Source of the DNA: Bacteroidales bacterium | GTDB taxonomy: Bacteria; Bacteroidota; Bacteroidia; Bacteroidales; UBA932 | Length of the DNA: 8,373 nucleotides | Assembly (NCBI GenBank): GCA_017535125.1 | Contig: JAFXUS010000074.1 | Span: 1-8,373 of the forward strand | Direction: 5' to 3' | Part shown: positions 1 to 6,212 of the stretch, one piece after another | How positions within the stretch are numbered: position 1 is the first letter of the stretch | Layout of the letters: each line of letters begins with the position of its first letter | Made by a program: the position numbers and the translations under genes | The notes under the pieces: model-generated | The model's database searches: none | Seen by the model: only the letters and a program-made list of their open reading frames with translations | Told to the model about the DNA's origin: nothing

Positions 1-668
1 GTGCCGGTGGCGAGGCCGTCCATGCCGTCGGTGAGGTTGGTGCCGTTGGAGCAGCCCAGGACCACGAGGATGATCATGAGCATGTAGATGCCCCAGGAGC
101 AATAGACGCCCAGCTGCCCGTGGAAGGGGGAGAGCCAGGAGTAGTCGAACTCATGCGCCTTGACGAAGGGGATCGTGGTCACGAGGCGGTCGGTGGGGAT
201 GTTGGGGCTCAGGCACACGGTCAGGGCCACGAAGAGGCCCAGGCCGAACTGGAGCACCAGTTTGCCCTTTTCGCTCATGCCTTCCTTGTTGTGCTTGAAC
301 ACCTTGATGTAGTCGTCTGCGAAACCGATCGCGCCGCACCAGAGGGTGGTGCCGAGGAGCAGCAGGGTGTAGATGCTGTCGAGACGGCAGACCAGCAGGG
401 CGGAACCCACCACGGCGGCGATGATGATCAGGCCGCCCATCGTGGGCGTGCCCTTCTTCTGCATCTGGCCTTCGAGTCCGAGGTCTCGGATTTCCTCGCC
501 GATCTGCAGGCGCTGCAGCTTGCGGATGATGGCGCCGCCGGCGAAGAAGGCGATCAGCATGCTGATCACGGCCGCGAGCATGGCGCGGAAGGAGAGGTAG
601 TTGAACAGGCCCGCTCCGGGAATGTGGAGGCCGAGGCTTTGGAGCCAGTCTACAAGGTGGTTCAGCAT
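1..668 (-). CDS. mraY: MraY, phospho-MurNAc-pentapeptide translocase (N-terminal part, cut by window edge)
   Basis: Integral membrane enzyme that transfers phospho-MurNAc-pentapeptide from UDP to undecaprenyl phosphate, giving lipid I. The first 222 codons are present. Visible family marks: KKGTPTMGG at residues 71-79, the catalytic Asp pair in GFADDYIK (D118, D119), and NLTDGMDGLATG from residue 211. Hydrophobic segments around residues 28-48, 78-94, 99-116, 137-153 and 191-207 fit transmembrane helices. The ATG at 668-666 lies inside the end of murE, giving a 7-bp overlap (ATGCTGA), so translation is probably coupled to murE. The stretch between D119 and NLTDG looks long relative to Escherichia coli, as I recall for Bacteroidota MraY. 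The C-terminal half lies outside the window. Identification is firm. Confidence 0.96.
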   Translation of the reverse strand, partial: MLNHLVDWLQSLGLHIPGAGLFNYLSFRAMLAAVISMLIAFFAGGAIIRKLQRLQIGEEIRDLGLEGQMQKKGTPTMGGLIIIAAVVGSALLVCRLDSIYTLLLLGTTLWCGAIGFADDYIKVFKHNKEGMSEKGKLVLQFGLGLFVALTVCLSPNIPTDRLVTTIPFVKAHEFDYSWLSPFHGQLGVYCSWGIYMLMIILVVLGCSNGTNLTDGMDGLATG

Positions 669-2272
669 GACTCGAGGGTTTTAAAGGTTTCCAGTACGAT
701 TTCGCGTTCGTCGAAGTGGTTCTTGACGGTGCCGAGGATCTGGTAGGTCTCATGGCCCTTGCCGGCCAGCAGGACCGTGGCGCCCTTCGGGGCGAGCAGC
801 AGGGCGGTGCGGATGGCCTCGCGGCGGTCGGCGATGCAGACCGCCTTGGCGAGGGCGGATGCATCCAGCCCGCGTTTGATGTCTTCGATGATGTCCTCCG
901 TGCGCTCGGTGCGGCTGTTGTCGGAGGTGATGAAAATCCGGTCCGCGAGACGGCCCGCCACGGCGCCCATCTCGGGGCGCTTGGTCTTGTCGCGGTCGCC
1001 GCCGCAGCCGAAGAGGCAGATGAGCTCGCGGTCGGGGGCGACGTCGCGCAGGGTCTTGAGGACGTTCTCCAGGGCGTCCGGGGTGTGGGCGTAGTCGATC
1101 ACGACGCTCAGGTCCTTCGGCCCGCGGAGGGTCTCCAGACGGCCCGGAGCGGGCTCCAGGCGCGACAGGGCCACGAGGGCCTCTTCGTGGCTGACGCCCA
1201 GCACGAGGGCGGTGGTGTAGATGGCGAGGAGGTTGTAGGCGTTGTGGGCGCCGATGAGGCGCGTCCACACTTCGCTGCCGTCGATGCGGAGCAGCATGCC
1301 CTCCGGGCTCTGTTCGAGGATGCGGGCGCAATGGTCTGCGGCGCTCCGGCAGGAGTAGCCGACCACGTGGGCGTGGGTGTTCTGGACCATCACCTCGCCG
1401 TGCTTGTCATCGAGGTTGATGATGGCCGTGGCGGTCTCGGCGAGGCCGTCGAAGAAGAGTTTCTTGCAGCGGAGGTATTCCGCGAAGGTGCCGTGGTAGT
1501 CGAGGTGGTCGTGGGTGAGGTTGGAGAAGATGGCCACGCGGAAGTCCAGCCCGGCGATGCGCTGCTGCTCCACGCCGATGGAGCTGACTTCCATGAAGCA
1601 GTATTCGCAGCCGGCTTCGACCATTTCGGCCAGCAGGGCGTTGAGCGTCACGGGGTCGGAGGTGGTGTTGGCGGTCTCGCTGCGGCGGGTGCCGACGTAG
1701 TTGGCGATGGTGGAGAGCAGGCCGCATTCGTAGCCGAGGTGGCGGAACATGTGATAGAGGAGGGTGACCGTCGTCGTCTTGCCGTTCGTGCCGGTGATGC
1801 CGACGAGCTTCAGCTTTCCGCTCGGATGGCCATAGTACGCATCCGCCGCCAGCGCGACAGCCTTACGGCTATCTTTTACAATAACTTTTGTCAGCTGGCG
1901 TCCCGGTGTGCCTGCGGCTCGGCATCCATCCTCGCTTCCCGCTGTCGCGGGAACCGGATTCGGCGCCACGAATCCTGCTGCGGCTGAGCCTTCGCCGTCA
2001 GGCAGCACCGGCGACGCCAGTCCGTCATTCCCGACCCTGTTATAGTCATTCCGGGCTTGATCCGGAATCTCTTCGTACATCACTGCCGCTGCTCCTGATG
2101 CAATTGCATTGTCCAGGTACGCGCGACCGTCATTGCCGCAGCCGTTGACGGCGATGAAGAGGCTGCCCGGCTGTACGCGGCGGGAGTCGTTGGTCAGGGA
2201 CGTAATCTCCACGTCCTGGCGGCCCTGCACGGAGAGGACGCCGCAGTCCCGTATGATTTCGCTCAGTTTCAT
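662..2272 (-). CDS. murE: MurE, UDP-MurNAc-tripeptide ligase, with in-frame repeat-derived insertion
   Basis: Cytoplasmic ATP-dependent ligase adding the third amino acid (probably meso-diaminopimelate) to UDP-MurNAc-L-Ala-D-Glu. 536 codons. N-terminal domain residues 1-68; ATP loop GITGTNGKTTT at 158-168; TTSDP at 203-207; NLTHDHLDYHG at 251-261; probable carbamylated lysine K270 in YLRCKKLFF; VIDYAHTPDAL from 391; GKGHE at 504-508. The specificity motif, usually DNPR in DAP-adding enzymes, reads DNSR (451-454), and the usual EVSSH reads EVSSI (228-232). Residues about 69-127 have no counterpart in the family as I know it: they are Pro/Ala/Gly-rich and encoded by palindromic repeat DNA. The frame stays open and family homology resumes at VKDSRKA. 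The start is the ATG at 2272, which overlaps the ftsI stop as ATGA; the frame upstream of it is a shadow of ftsI. Function is presumably retained, as the gene is normally essential. Confidence 0.95.
   Translation of the reverse strand: MKLSEIIRDCGVLSVQGRQDVEITSLTNDSRRVQPGSLFIAVNGCGNDGRAYLDNAIASGAAAVMYEEIPDQARNDYNRVGNDGLASPVLPDGEGSAAAGFVAPNPVPATAGSEDGCRAAGTPGRQLTKVIVKDSRKAVALAADAYYGHPSGKLKLVGITGTNGKTTTVTLLYHMFRHLGYECGLLSTIANYVGTRRSETANTTSDPVTLNALLAEMVEAGCEYCFMEVSSIGVEQQRIAGLDFRVAIFSNLTHDHLDYHGTFAEYLRCKKLFFDGLAETATAIINLDDKHGEVMVQNTHAHVVGYSCRSAADHCARILEQSPEGMLLRIDGSEVWTRLIGAHNAYNLLAIYTTALVLGVSHEEALVALSRLEPAPGRLETLRGPKDLSVVIDYAHTPDALENVLKTLRDVAPDRELICLFGCGGDRDKTKRPEMGAVAGRLADRIFITSDNSRTERTEDIIEDIKRGLDASALAKAVCIADRREAIRTALLLAPKGATVLLAGKGHETYQILGTVKNHFDEREIVLETFKTLESC
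1895..2068. repeat. Composite palindromic repeat inserted in frame in murE
   Basis: Two modules are visible. Module A (2024-2068) has the 8-mer GTCATTCC twice, 21 bp apart (2024 and 2045), then the inverted arms ATTCCGG (2048-2054) and CCGGAAT (2062-2068). Module B (1895-2020) is bounded by imperfect inverted arms of about 20-22 bp (1895-1914 and 1999-2020). It contains the hairpins TTCCCGC/GCGGGAA (1936-1953) and GGATTCG/CGAATCC (1956-1975). On the coding strand the direct repeats translate as RND and GND seven residues apart, so the 21-bp period keeps frame. The layout resembles dispersed palindromic elements that enter reading frames, such as the Rickettsia palindromic elements. Family membership is inference; no other copy lies in this window. 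Confidence 0.8.
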
Positions 2273-4167
2273 CTTGCGTTGCTTCGCTTCAGTTCGTCCC
2301 GGAAGCACGGGTCTATGTTGTACAGTTGGTCGACGACGGTGCGGATGGCGCGGGCGGGAATGCCGCCGCCCTGGAACTGCCGGCTCGTGGGCTTGGAGTA
2401 CACCGTGCAGATAATGCTGTATTGGGGCTTGTCCGCCGGGAAGAACCCGACGAAGGTGCCCTGGTATTTGCGGCGCCCCTGGGCGTCCTGGTATTGTCCG
2501 TTGGCGTAGGTGCCGAAGGAGGTGCCGGTCTTGCCGGCCACGGCACACTTGGCGTCCTTGAGCCGCTTGGCGGTGCCTTCCTCGGTCACGGCCTTGAGGG
2601 CGCGGGTGATGGTGTCGGCCACGGCTTTCGAGCAGACGGCGGCGTTCAGCACGCCCGGCCCGCGCCGCTCCGTGACGATGCCGTTCTCCTCGATGTCCTC
2701 GACCAGGTAGGGTTTCATCATGCGTCCCTTGTTCGCGATGGCGTTGTAGAAGGTCAGGATGTGCAGCGGGGTCTCCTCGGTGCTGTAGCCGAAGCCGATG
2801 GAGCCGAGGTCGGTGTCGGTCCAGTAGCGCGTGGACGGGTTCGGGATGGTGGGCGTCTGCAGGCCGTCCAGGTCGAAGGCGAAGGCCTCGCCGAGCTTGT
2901 AGTTATAGATGTTCTGCAGGAAGCGCTCGGTCTTCTCCAGCCCCTTGCCGCGGCCCTTGCTCTTGTCGATGCCGTAGTTCTTGACCGCGAGGGTCGCGAA
3001 GACGTAGTTGGACGAGATCTTGAAGCCGTCCAGGATGGAGATGCGGTTGGTGTGGTGCTGGCGCACGAAGTCGGGGATGTGGGCGTCCTTGATGCTGGTG
3101 CCGGCCACGTTGCCGTTGGTGGCGGGGAGGGTCTCGTCGAGGCTCTTGATGAAGCCGTCGTTGAGCACGGACATCAGCGTGACGGTCTTGAAGACCGATC
3201 CGGGCTCGCCCTTGCGGCCGATGGCGAGGTTCTGGATTTCCTCGAAGGGGCCGCTGCCGTCCTCGCGGACGAGGTTGACCATGGCGCGGATGGCGCCGGT
3301 GGACACCTCCATCAGCACGAGGCAGGCGCCTTCGAGGTCGGGCTCTTCGGTGATCTGCTCGCGGAGCGCCTTGTCGGCGATGTCCTGGTAGTCGATGTTG
3401 AGGGTGATGCGCAGGTCCTTGCCGTCCACGGCCTTGACGTAGGCGCTGTCGCTGTTGCGCACGCGGCCGTAGTCGGTCACGCGCATCCATTCGCGGCCTT
3501 CCTGGCCGTGCAGGACGTAGTCGAACTTGCCTTCGAGGCCGATGTGGGTGTTGGCTACGTCGGACTTGTTGTTGCGGACGAAGCCGATGGTGCGCCGGGC
3601 GAGTTTCCCGTAGGGGTACTGGCGGATGTGCTCCTGCTCCACGATCATGCCGCTGCGGTAGCGGCCGTCGCGGAAGAGCGGGAGCGCGATGACGCGGTTA
3701 TAGACGTTGCGGTCCACCGGGTGGCCGATGCGGACGTACTTGCGTCCGTTGGCGCGGCCGTCCGTGATGAGCTTGTAGTACTGCTCCGCGGTCCTGTCGC
3801 CGAACTCGGCCGCGAGGCCCTCGGAGAGTTCGGCGGCCTTTTTCAGCCACGCCTTCTCCTGGTCGGGGGTGTTGACGTCCTTGAGGACGGTGCAGTCCAT
3901 GTAGAACTGGTAGATCGGGCAGGAGATGGCGAGCAGGCGCCCCTCGGAGTCGAGGATGTTGCCGCGCGCGGGCTCGATGATGCTGATGGTATTGGACGGG
4001 GTCAGGGCGTCGGCGATCTTGGGATCGGGGCGCCAGAAGAGCTGGATGCCCGCCAGGCGCACGATGAGCACCAGCGCGGCGATGAGCAGCGCCACGTAGA
4101 GCAGGTACAGGATCACGCCGATCCTGTCGCGCTTCTTGGGCTTGGGCGTGGTGGCTTCCGTACTCAT
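2269..4167 (-). CDS. ftsI: FtsI/PBP3-like class B penicillin-binding protein, septal D,D-transpeptidase
   Basis: Bitopic inner-membrane transpeptidase that cross-links peptidoglycan at the septum. 632 codons. Basic cytoplasmic tail (residues 1-16), one membrane anchor (about 17-44), periplasmic dimerisation domain with the family stretch IEPARGNILDSEGR (64-77), then the penicillin-binding domain. Catalytic motifs are complete: SxxK as SVFK (S324, K327) within EPGSVFK, SxN as SSN (385-387), and KTGT (546-549). The protein ends about 80 residues after KTGT, and I see no PASTA domain, which Bacteroidota homologues often carry. The stop overlaps the murE start (ATGA) and the start overlaps the ftsL stop (ATGA), so coupling is tight on both sides. 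Its place between ftsL and murE supports FtsI over an elongation PBP2. Expected partners are FtsL and FtsW. Confidence 0.95.
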   Translation of the reverse strand: MSTEATTPKPKKRDRIGVILYLLYVALLIAALVLIVRLAGIQLFWRPDPKIADALTPSNTISIIEPARGNILDSEGRLLAISCPIYQFYMDCTVLKDVNTPDQEKAWLKKAAELSEGLAAEFGDRTAEQYYKLITDGRANGRKYVRIGHPVDRNVYNRVIALPLFRDGRYRSGMIVEQEHIRQYPYGKLARRTIGFVRNNKSDVANTHIGLEGKFDYVLHGQEGREWMRVTDYGRVRNSDSAYVKAVDGKDLRITLNIDYQDIADKALREQITEEPDLEGACLVLMEVSTGAIRAMVNLVREDGSGPFEEIQNLAIGRKGEPGSVFKTVTLMSVLNDGFIKSLDETLPATNGNVAGTSIKDAHIPDFVRQHHTNRISILDGFKISSNYVFATLAVKNYGIDKSKGRGKGLEKTERFLQNIYNYKLGEAFAFDLDGLQTPTIPNPSTRYWTDTDLGSIGFGYSTEETPLHILTFYNAIANKGRMMKPYLVEDIEENGIVTERRGPGVLNAAVCSKAVADTITRALKAVTEEGTAKRLKDAKCAVAGKTGTSFGTYANGQYQDAQGRRKYQGTFVGFFPADKPQYSIICTVYSKPTSRQFQGGGIPARAIRTVVDQLYNIDPCFRDELKRSNAR

Positions 4168-4511
4168 CTCTTTACGACCGTTGCAGGTTTTTCAGCTTCC
4201 TTGACGTTCGAGCCCAGTTGCTCCAGCATGTCTTCCACGCTGGCGCGCCGGCTCACGTTGACCAGCTCGAAGACCTTCTGCGAATGCACGATCTCGAGCT
4301 CTTTGAGCACCGCCTTGTTCTTCTCCACCTTGCTCATCGTGGTCTCGATCATCAGGCTGAACCAGATCACGAGCCCGAAGAGCAGGAAGGTGTAGGCGAT
4401 ATGGATGAAGTAGCGCCCGATGTTGAGGCGGAGCAGGAACTCGCCCTTCAGGATCGCCTGGATGCTGTTTTTGAAGAACAGGCCTATGTCGGATATCTTC
4501 CAGGTCTTCAT
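4164..4511 (-). CDS. ftsL: FtsL-like cell division protein (Bacteroidota type)
   Basis: Small bitopic membrane protein of the divisome, 115 codons. A cytoplasmic N-terminal part of about 36 residues (residues 1-36) precedes a hydrophobic segment at about 37-55 (AYTFLLFGLVIWFSLMI at 39-55), followed by a charged heptad-like stretch from about 59 to 85 rich in K, E, L and V, suited to a short periplasmic coiled coil. Sequence identity to the proteobacterial FtsL is not evident; the call rests on size, topology and the conserved place between rsmH and ftsI. Bacteroidota encode a distinct FtsL-like family at this position. It probably scaffolds FtsI/FtsW with a DivIC/FtsB partner. Both ends overlap neighbours by 4 bp (ATGA), so its dose is tied to that of ftsI. 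Confidence 0.85.
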   Translation of the reverse strand: MKTWKISDIGLFFKNSIQAILKGEFLLRLNIGRYFIHIAYTFLLFGLVIWFSLMIETTMSKVEKNKAVLKELEIVHSQKVFELVNVSRRASVEDMLEQLGSNVKEAEKPATVVKR

Positions 4512-5410
4512 ACGCGTTCGGCGATTCTGAGTTTGGCGCTGCGCGCGCGGGTGTTGCTTGCGATCTCCGCCTCGTCGGGCAGGACCGGCTTGCGGTCGAC
4601 GGCCTTCAGGGGCGCGCTGCTTCGCCCGAAGACGTCCTTTTCCTCCTCGCCCGCGACGTTGCCGCTGCGGATGAAATTCTTCACCATGCGGTCTTCGAGG
4701 GAGTGGTAGGTGATGACGGCCAGGCGACCGCCTTTCTTGAGGGAGGCGGCGGCGCCGGAGAGGAATTTCTCCAGCGCGCGCATTTCCTCGTTGACCTCGA
4801 TGCGCAGGGCCTGATAGACCTTGGCGAGGTACTTATGTTCAGCGAATGTAGGCAGGGCCGCCGCGATGGCACGGTCGAGGTCGTCTGTGGTGAGGATCGG
4901 CGCGGCCGCGCGGGCAGTCGCAACGAGTTGTGCCACCCTGCGGGCGTTGTCGAGCTCTCCGTAGAGCCGGAAAATCTTTTCCAATTCTTCTTGCGTATAA
5001 GAATTGACGATGTCAGAGGCGGTCTTACCGCCCTGCCTGTTCATCCGCATGTCAAGCGGAGCATTGAAGCGGAAAGAGAAGCCTCTCTCCGCCGTATCGA
5101 ATTGGTGGGAACTCACGCCCAGGTCGGCGAGGATCCCGTCGAGCCCTCCTTCGGCATGGAGGAGGGTGTAGTTATGGATGAAACGGAAGTTGTTGTGTAT
5201 AAGAATGAAGCGCGGGTCGTCCGGCGCCTGGGCCAGGGCGTCCTCGTCGCGGTCGAAAGCCATCAGGTGCCCCTTCGGGGAAAGCCGGGAGAGGATCTCG
5301 CGGCTGTGGCCGCCGCCGCCGAACGTGGCGTCGGCGTAGAAGCCGTCCGGGTTGAGCACCAGGGCGTCTACGCTGGGGTGGAGGAGTACGGGATTATGAT
5401 ACTCAGACAT
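4508..5410 (-). CDS. rsmH: RsmH (MraW), 16S rRNA m4C1402 methyltransferase
   Basis: S-adenosylmethionine-dependent methyltransferase that N4-methylates C1402 in the 16S rRNA decoding centre. 300 codons, close to the usual 300-315. Motifs: HNPVLL at 5-10; SAM-binding DATFGGGGHS at 27-36; DRD at 53-55; DLGVSSHQFD at 96-105; RGFSF at 109-113; PLDMRM at 118-123; YQALRIEVNEE at 199-209; VITYHSLEDR at 232-241; C-terminal NTRARSAKLR at 286-295. The frame stays open upstream to 5518, but that extension is a shadow of mraZ. The ATG at 5410 gives the canonical MSEYHNPVLL start and an 8-bp overlap with mraZ. Nothing essential appears to be missing. Confidence 0.97.
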   Translation of the reverse strand: MSEYHNPVLLHPSVDALVLNPDGFYADATFGGGGHSREILSRLSPKGHLMAFDRDEDALAQAPDDPRFILIHNNFRFIHNYTLLHAEGGLDGILADLGVSSHQFDTAERGFSFRFNAPLDMRMNRQGGKTASDIVNSYTQEELEKIFRLYGELDNARRVAQLVATARAAAPILTTDDLDRAIAAALPTFAEHKYLAKVYQALRIEVNEEMRALEKFLSGAAASLKKGGRLAVITYHSLEDRMVKNFIRSGNVAGEEEKDVFGRSSAPLKAVDRKPVLPDEAEIASNTRARSAKLRIAERV

Positions 5411-5879
5411 GCGCGGGCCCCGTTTTCGAGAGGCTTTCCGCGATGGCAATGAAATCTTGGTTGGACAGCCTGGATGCCTCGAACCGCTCCTTGGCCCAGA
5501 TCTCAATCTTGAAATCATTGCCGGAGAAAACCACTTCTTTGTTCACACCGATGGAATCAAGGAGCTTGCGGCTGATCGAGATGCGGCCGAACTTGGCGTC
5601 CGGCTCGACGATGTCACGATCCCGCATGTATTCTCTCCAGAACATTGCGTGTTGACGGTTGAAAGTGAGGTCGAGACTGTCTTTGACCTTGCCGGACTGG
5701 CGCTCCCACTCTTCGAAGCAGTACATCTCCAGGCAAGGCTCGAAAAGATCTTTCTTAACGACGAACCTCATGTCGCTTCCGGGCGGCATCGCACCCTTGA
5801 GCGGCGCGGGAAGAACCAGCCTTCCTTTGTCGTCCACGCGGGATGTGTATTCGCCGATGAAAGTGACCACCTTGTTCAA
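5403..5879 (-). CDS. mraZ: MraZ, dcw operon transcriptional regulator
   Basis: AbrB-fold DNA-binding protein, an oligomeric ring in known structures, that binds repeated TGGG-like boxes upstream of its own gene. 158 codons from the TTG at 5879. Two MraZ repeats are visible: first core DDKGRLVLPAPLK (16-28), second core DAKFGRISISRKLL (94-107). The tail after about residue 130 is acidic and variable. There is no ATG near the N-terminus: the candidates are TTG at 5879 and GTG at 5870. The GTG, giving VVTFIGEY, aligns better with the Bacteroides N-terminus as I remember it (MIRFLG), and the TTG lies only about 12 nt from the expected transcript start. The start is therefore uncertain by three codons. 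It is the first gene of the operon, and its expected target repeats lie directly upstream. Confidence 0.93.
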   Translation of the reverse strand: MNKVVTFIGEYTSRVDDKGRLVLPAPLKGAMPPGSDMRFVVKKDLFEPCLEMYCFEEWERQSGKVKDSLDLTFNRQHAMFWREYMRDRDIVEPDAKFGRISISRKLLDSIGVNKEVVFSGNDFKIEIWAKERFEASRLSNQDFIAIAESLSKTGPAHV

Positions 5880-5896
5880 TTCTTATACGCAATGGA

Positions 5897-5930
5897 CAAA
5901 GGTAGCAAAATTTTTCCACTTTCTTCCAAT
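5897..5930 (-). promoter_or_regulatory. Predicted promoter of the mraZ/dcw operon
   Basis: On the minus strand TACCTTTG (5904-5897) matches the Bacteroidota -7 consensus TAnnTTTG exactly. The best -33 candidate is ATTG at 5930-5927, with a 22-bp spacer, 3 bp longer than in the two other promoters with the same -7 box in this window. The predicted transcript start near 5890 leaves only 10-20 nt of leader. The weak -33 region overlaps the phased repeats, as expected for a repressible promoter. Confidence 0.65.
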
Positions 5931-5948
5931 CTTTTACAAATTTTTCCA
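5909..5948 (-). promoter_or_regulatory. Candidate MraZ operator: four 10-bp-phased TGGAA-like repeats
   Basis: Read on the minus strand, the pentamers TGGAA (5948), TGTAA (5938), TGGAA (5928) and TGGAA (5918) occur with an exact 10-bp period. The outer two sit in near-identical contexts (AAAGTGGAAAAATTT). Known MraZ sites are direct repeats of a TGGG-type box separated by 5 bp, also a 10-bp period, so the helical phasing fits. The array covers the -33 region, which suggests autorepression. The box sequence differs slightly from the E. coli one; assignment is inference from position and spacing. Confidence 0.6.
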
Positions 5949-5993
5949 CTTTTTATGTTTTTGGCCTGCTATTTTGGCTCGGAACGGCGTCAA

Positions 5994-6084
5994 GTGCGCG
6001 TTGTGTCCCATTTTCGGGGACACAAGGAACAAAATACCCCGTAAAATGCGCGTTGTGTCCCCGGAAATGGGACACAACGCGCAC
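5994..6084. repeat. Pair of 32-bp repeats in inverted orientation
   Basis: The 32-bp unit at 5994-6025 recurs in inverse orientation at 6053-6084 with one mismatch (31/32 by eye). Each unit contains an internal palindrome, TTGTGTCCC...GGGACACAA. Around the second copy the arms extend to a perfect 15-bp inverted repeat (6047-6061 and 6069-6083) with a 7-nt loop. No T-run follows on either strand, so it is not a typical terminator. The layout resembles a REP/BIME-type doublet. Open frames through it are repeat translations, not credible genes. Confidence 0.85.
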
Positions 6085-6133
6085 TCCCCACCGTGTCGCC
6101 GGAGAATAATCTGCCGCCATTTCCGGTCGGGCA

Positions 6134-6212
6134 GCCGCGGGCGCGAGCGAGCCCATCAGAGAGCTCGCGCAGCGTCCCGCGGCAAGCGCCGAGCCGCGTA
6201 TCGCGAGGCGCT
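6134..6212. other. GC-rich block of nested stem-loops, no gene seen
   Basis: An outer stem GCCGCGG (6134-6140) with CCGCGGC (6177-6183) encloses a perfect 8-bp stem GCGCGAGC (6141-6148) with GCTCGCGC (6163-6170), leaving a 6-nt bulge. A second hairpin follows directly: AGCGCC (6185-6190) with GGCGCT (6207-6212). I cannot match it to a known RNA family. It may be another dispersed repeat or the structured tail of a transcript from the right. Confidence 0.5.

Noticed and set aside
716..1987. A 423-codon open frame on the + strand opposite murE
   Set aside because: Shadow of murE; low-complexity composition and no family motif.
2326..4395. A 689-codon open frame on the + strand opposite ftsI and ftsL
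   Set aside because: It is antisense to two clear division genes with all motifs intact. Its Val/Gly/Ala/Asp/His-rich composition is the usual shadow of GC-rich coding DNA read in reverse.
4508..5518. Longer rsmH reading from 5518
   Set aside because: The 36 extra residues are the mraZ region read in another frame; the family N-terminus begins at the ATG at 5410.
5994..6084. Possible CRISPR array or terminator
   Set aside because: There are only two repeat units and they are inverted, not direct, with one short spacer; no T-run follows either hairpin.
5953..6156. A 67-codon minus-strand frame through the 32-bp repeats
   Set aside because: Its sequence is mostly translated repeat (VVSHFRGH-like); there is no conserved protein feature and no promoter.
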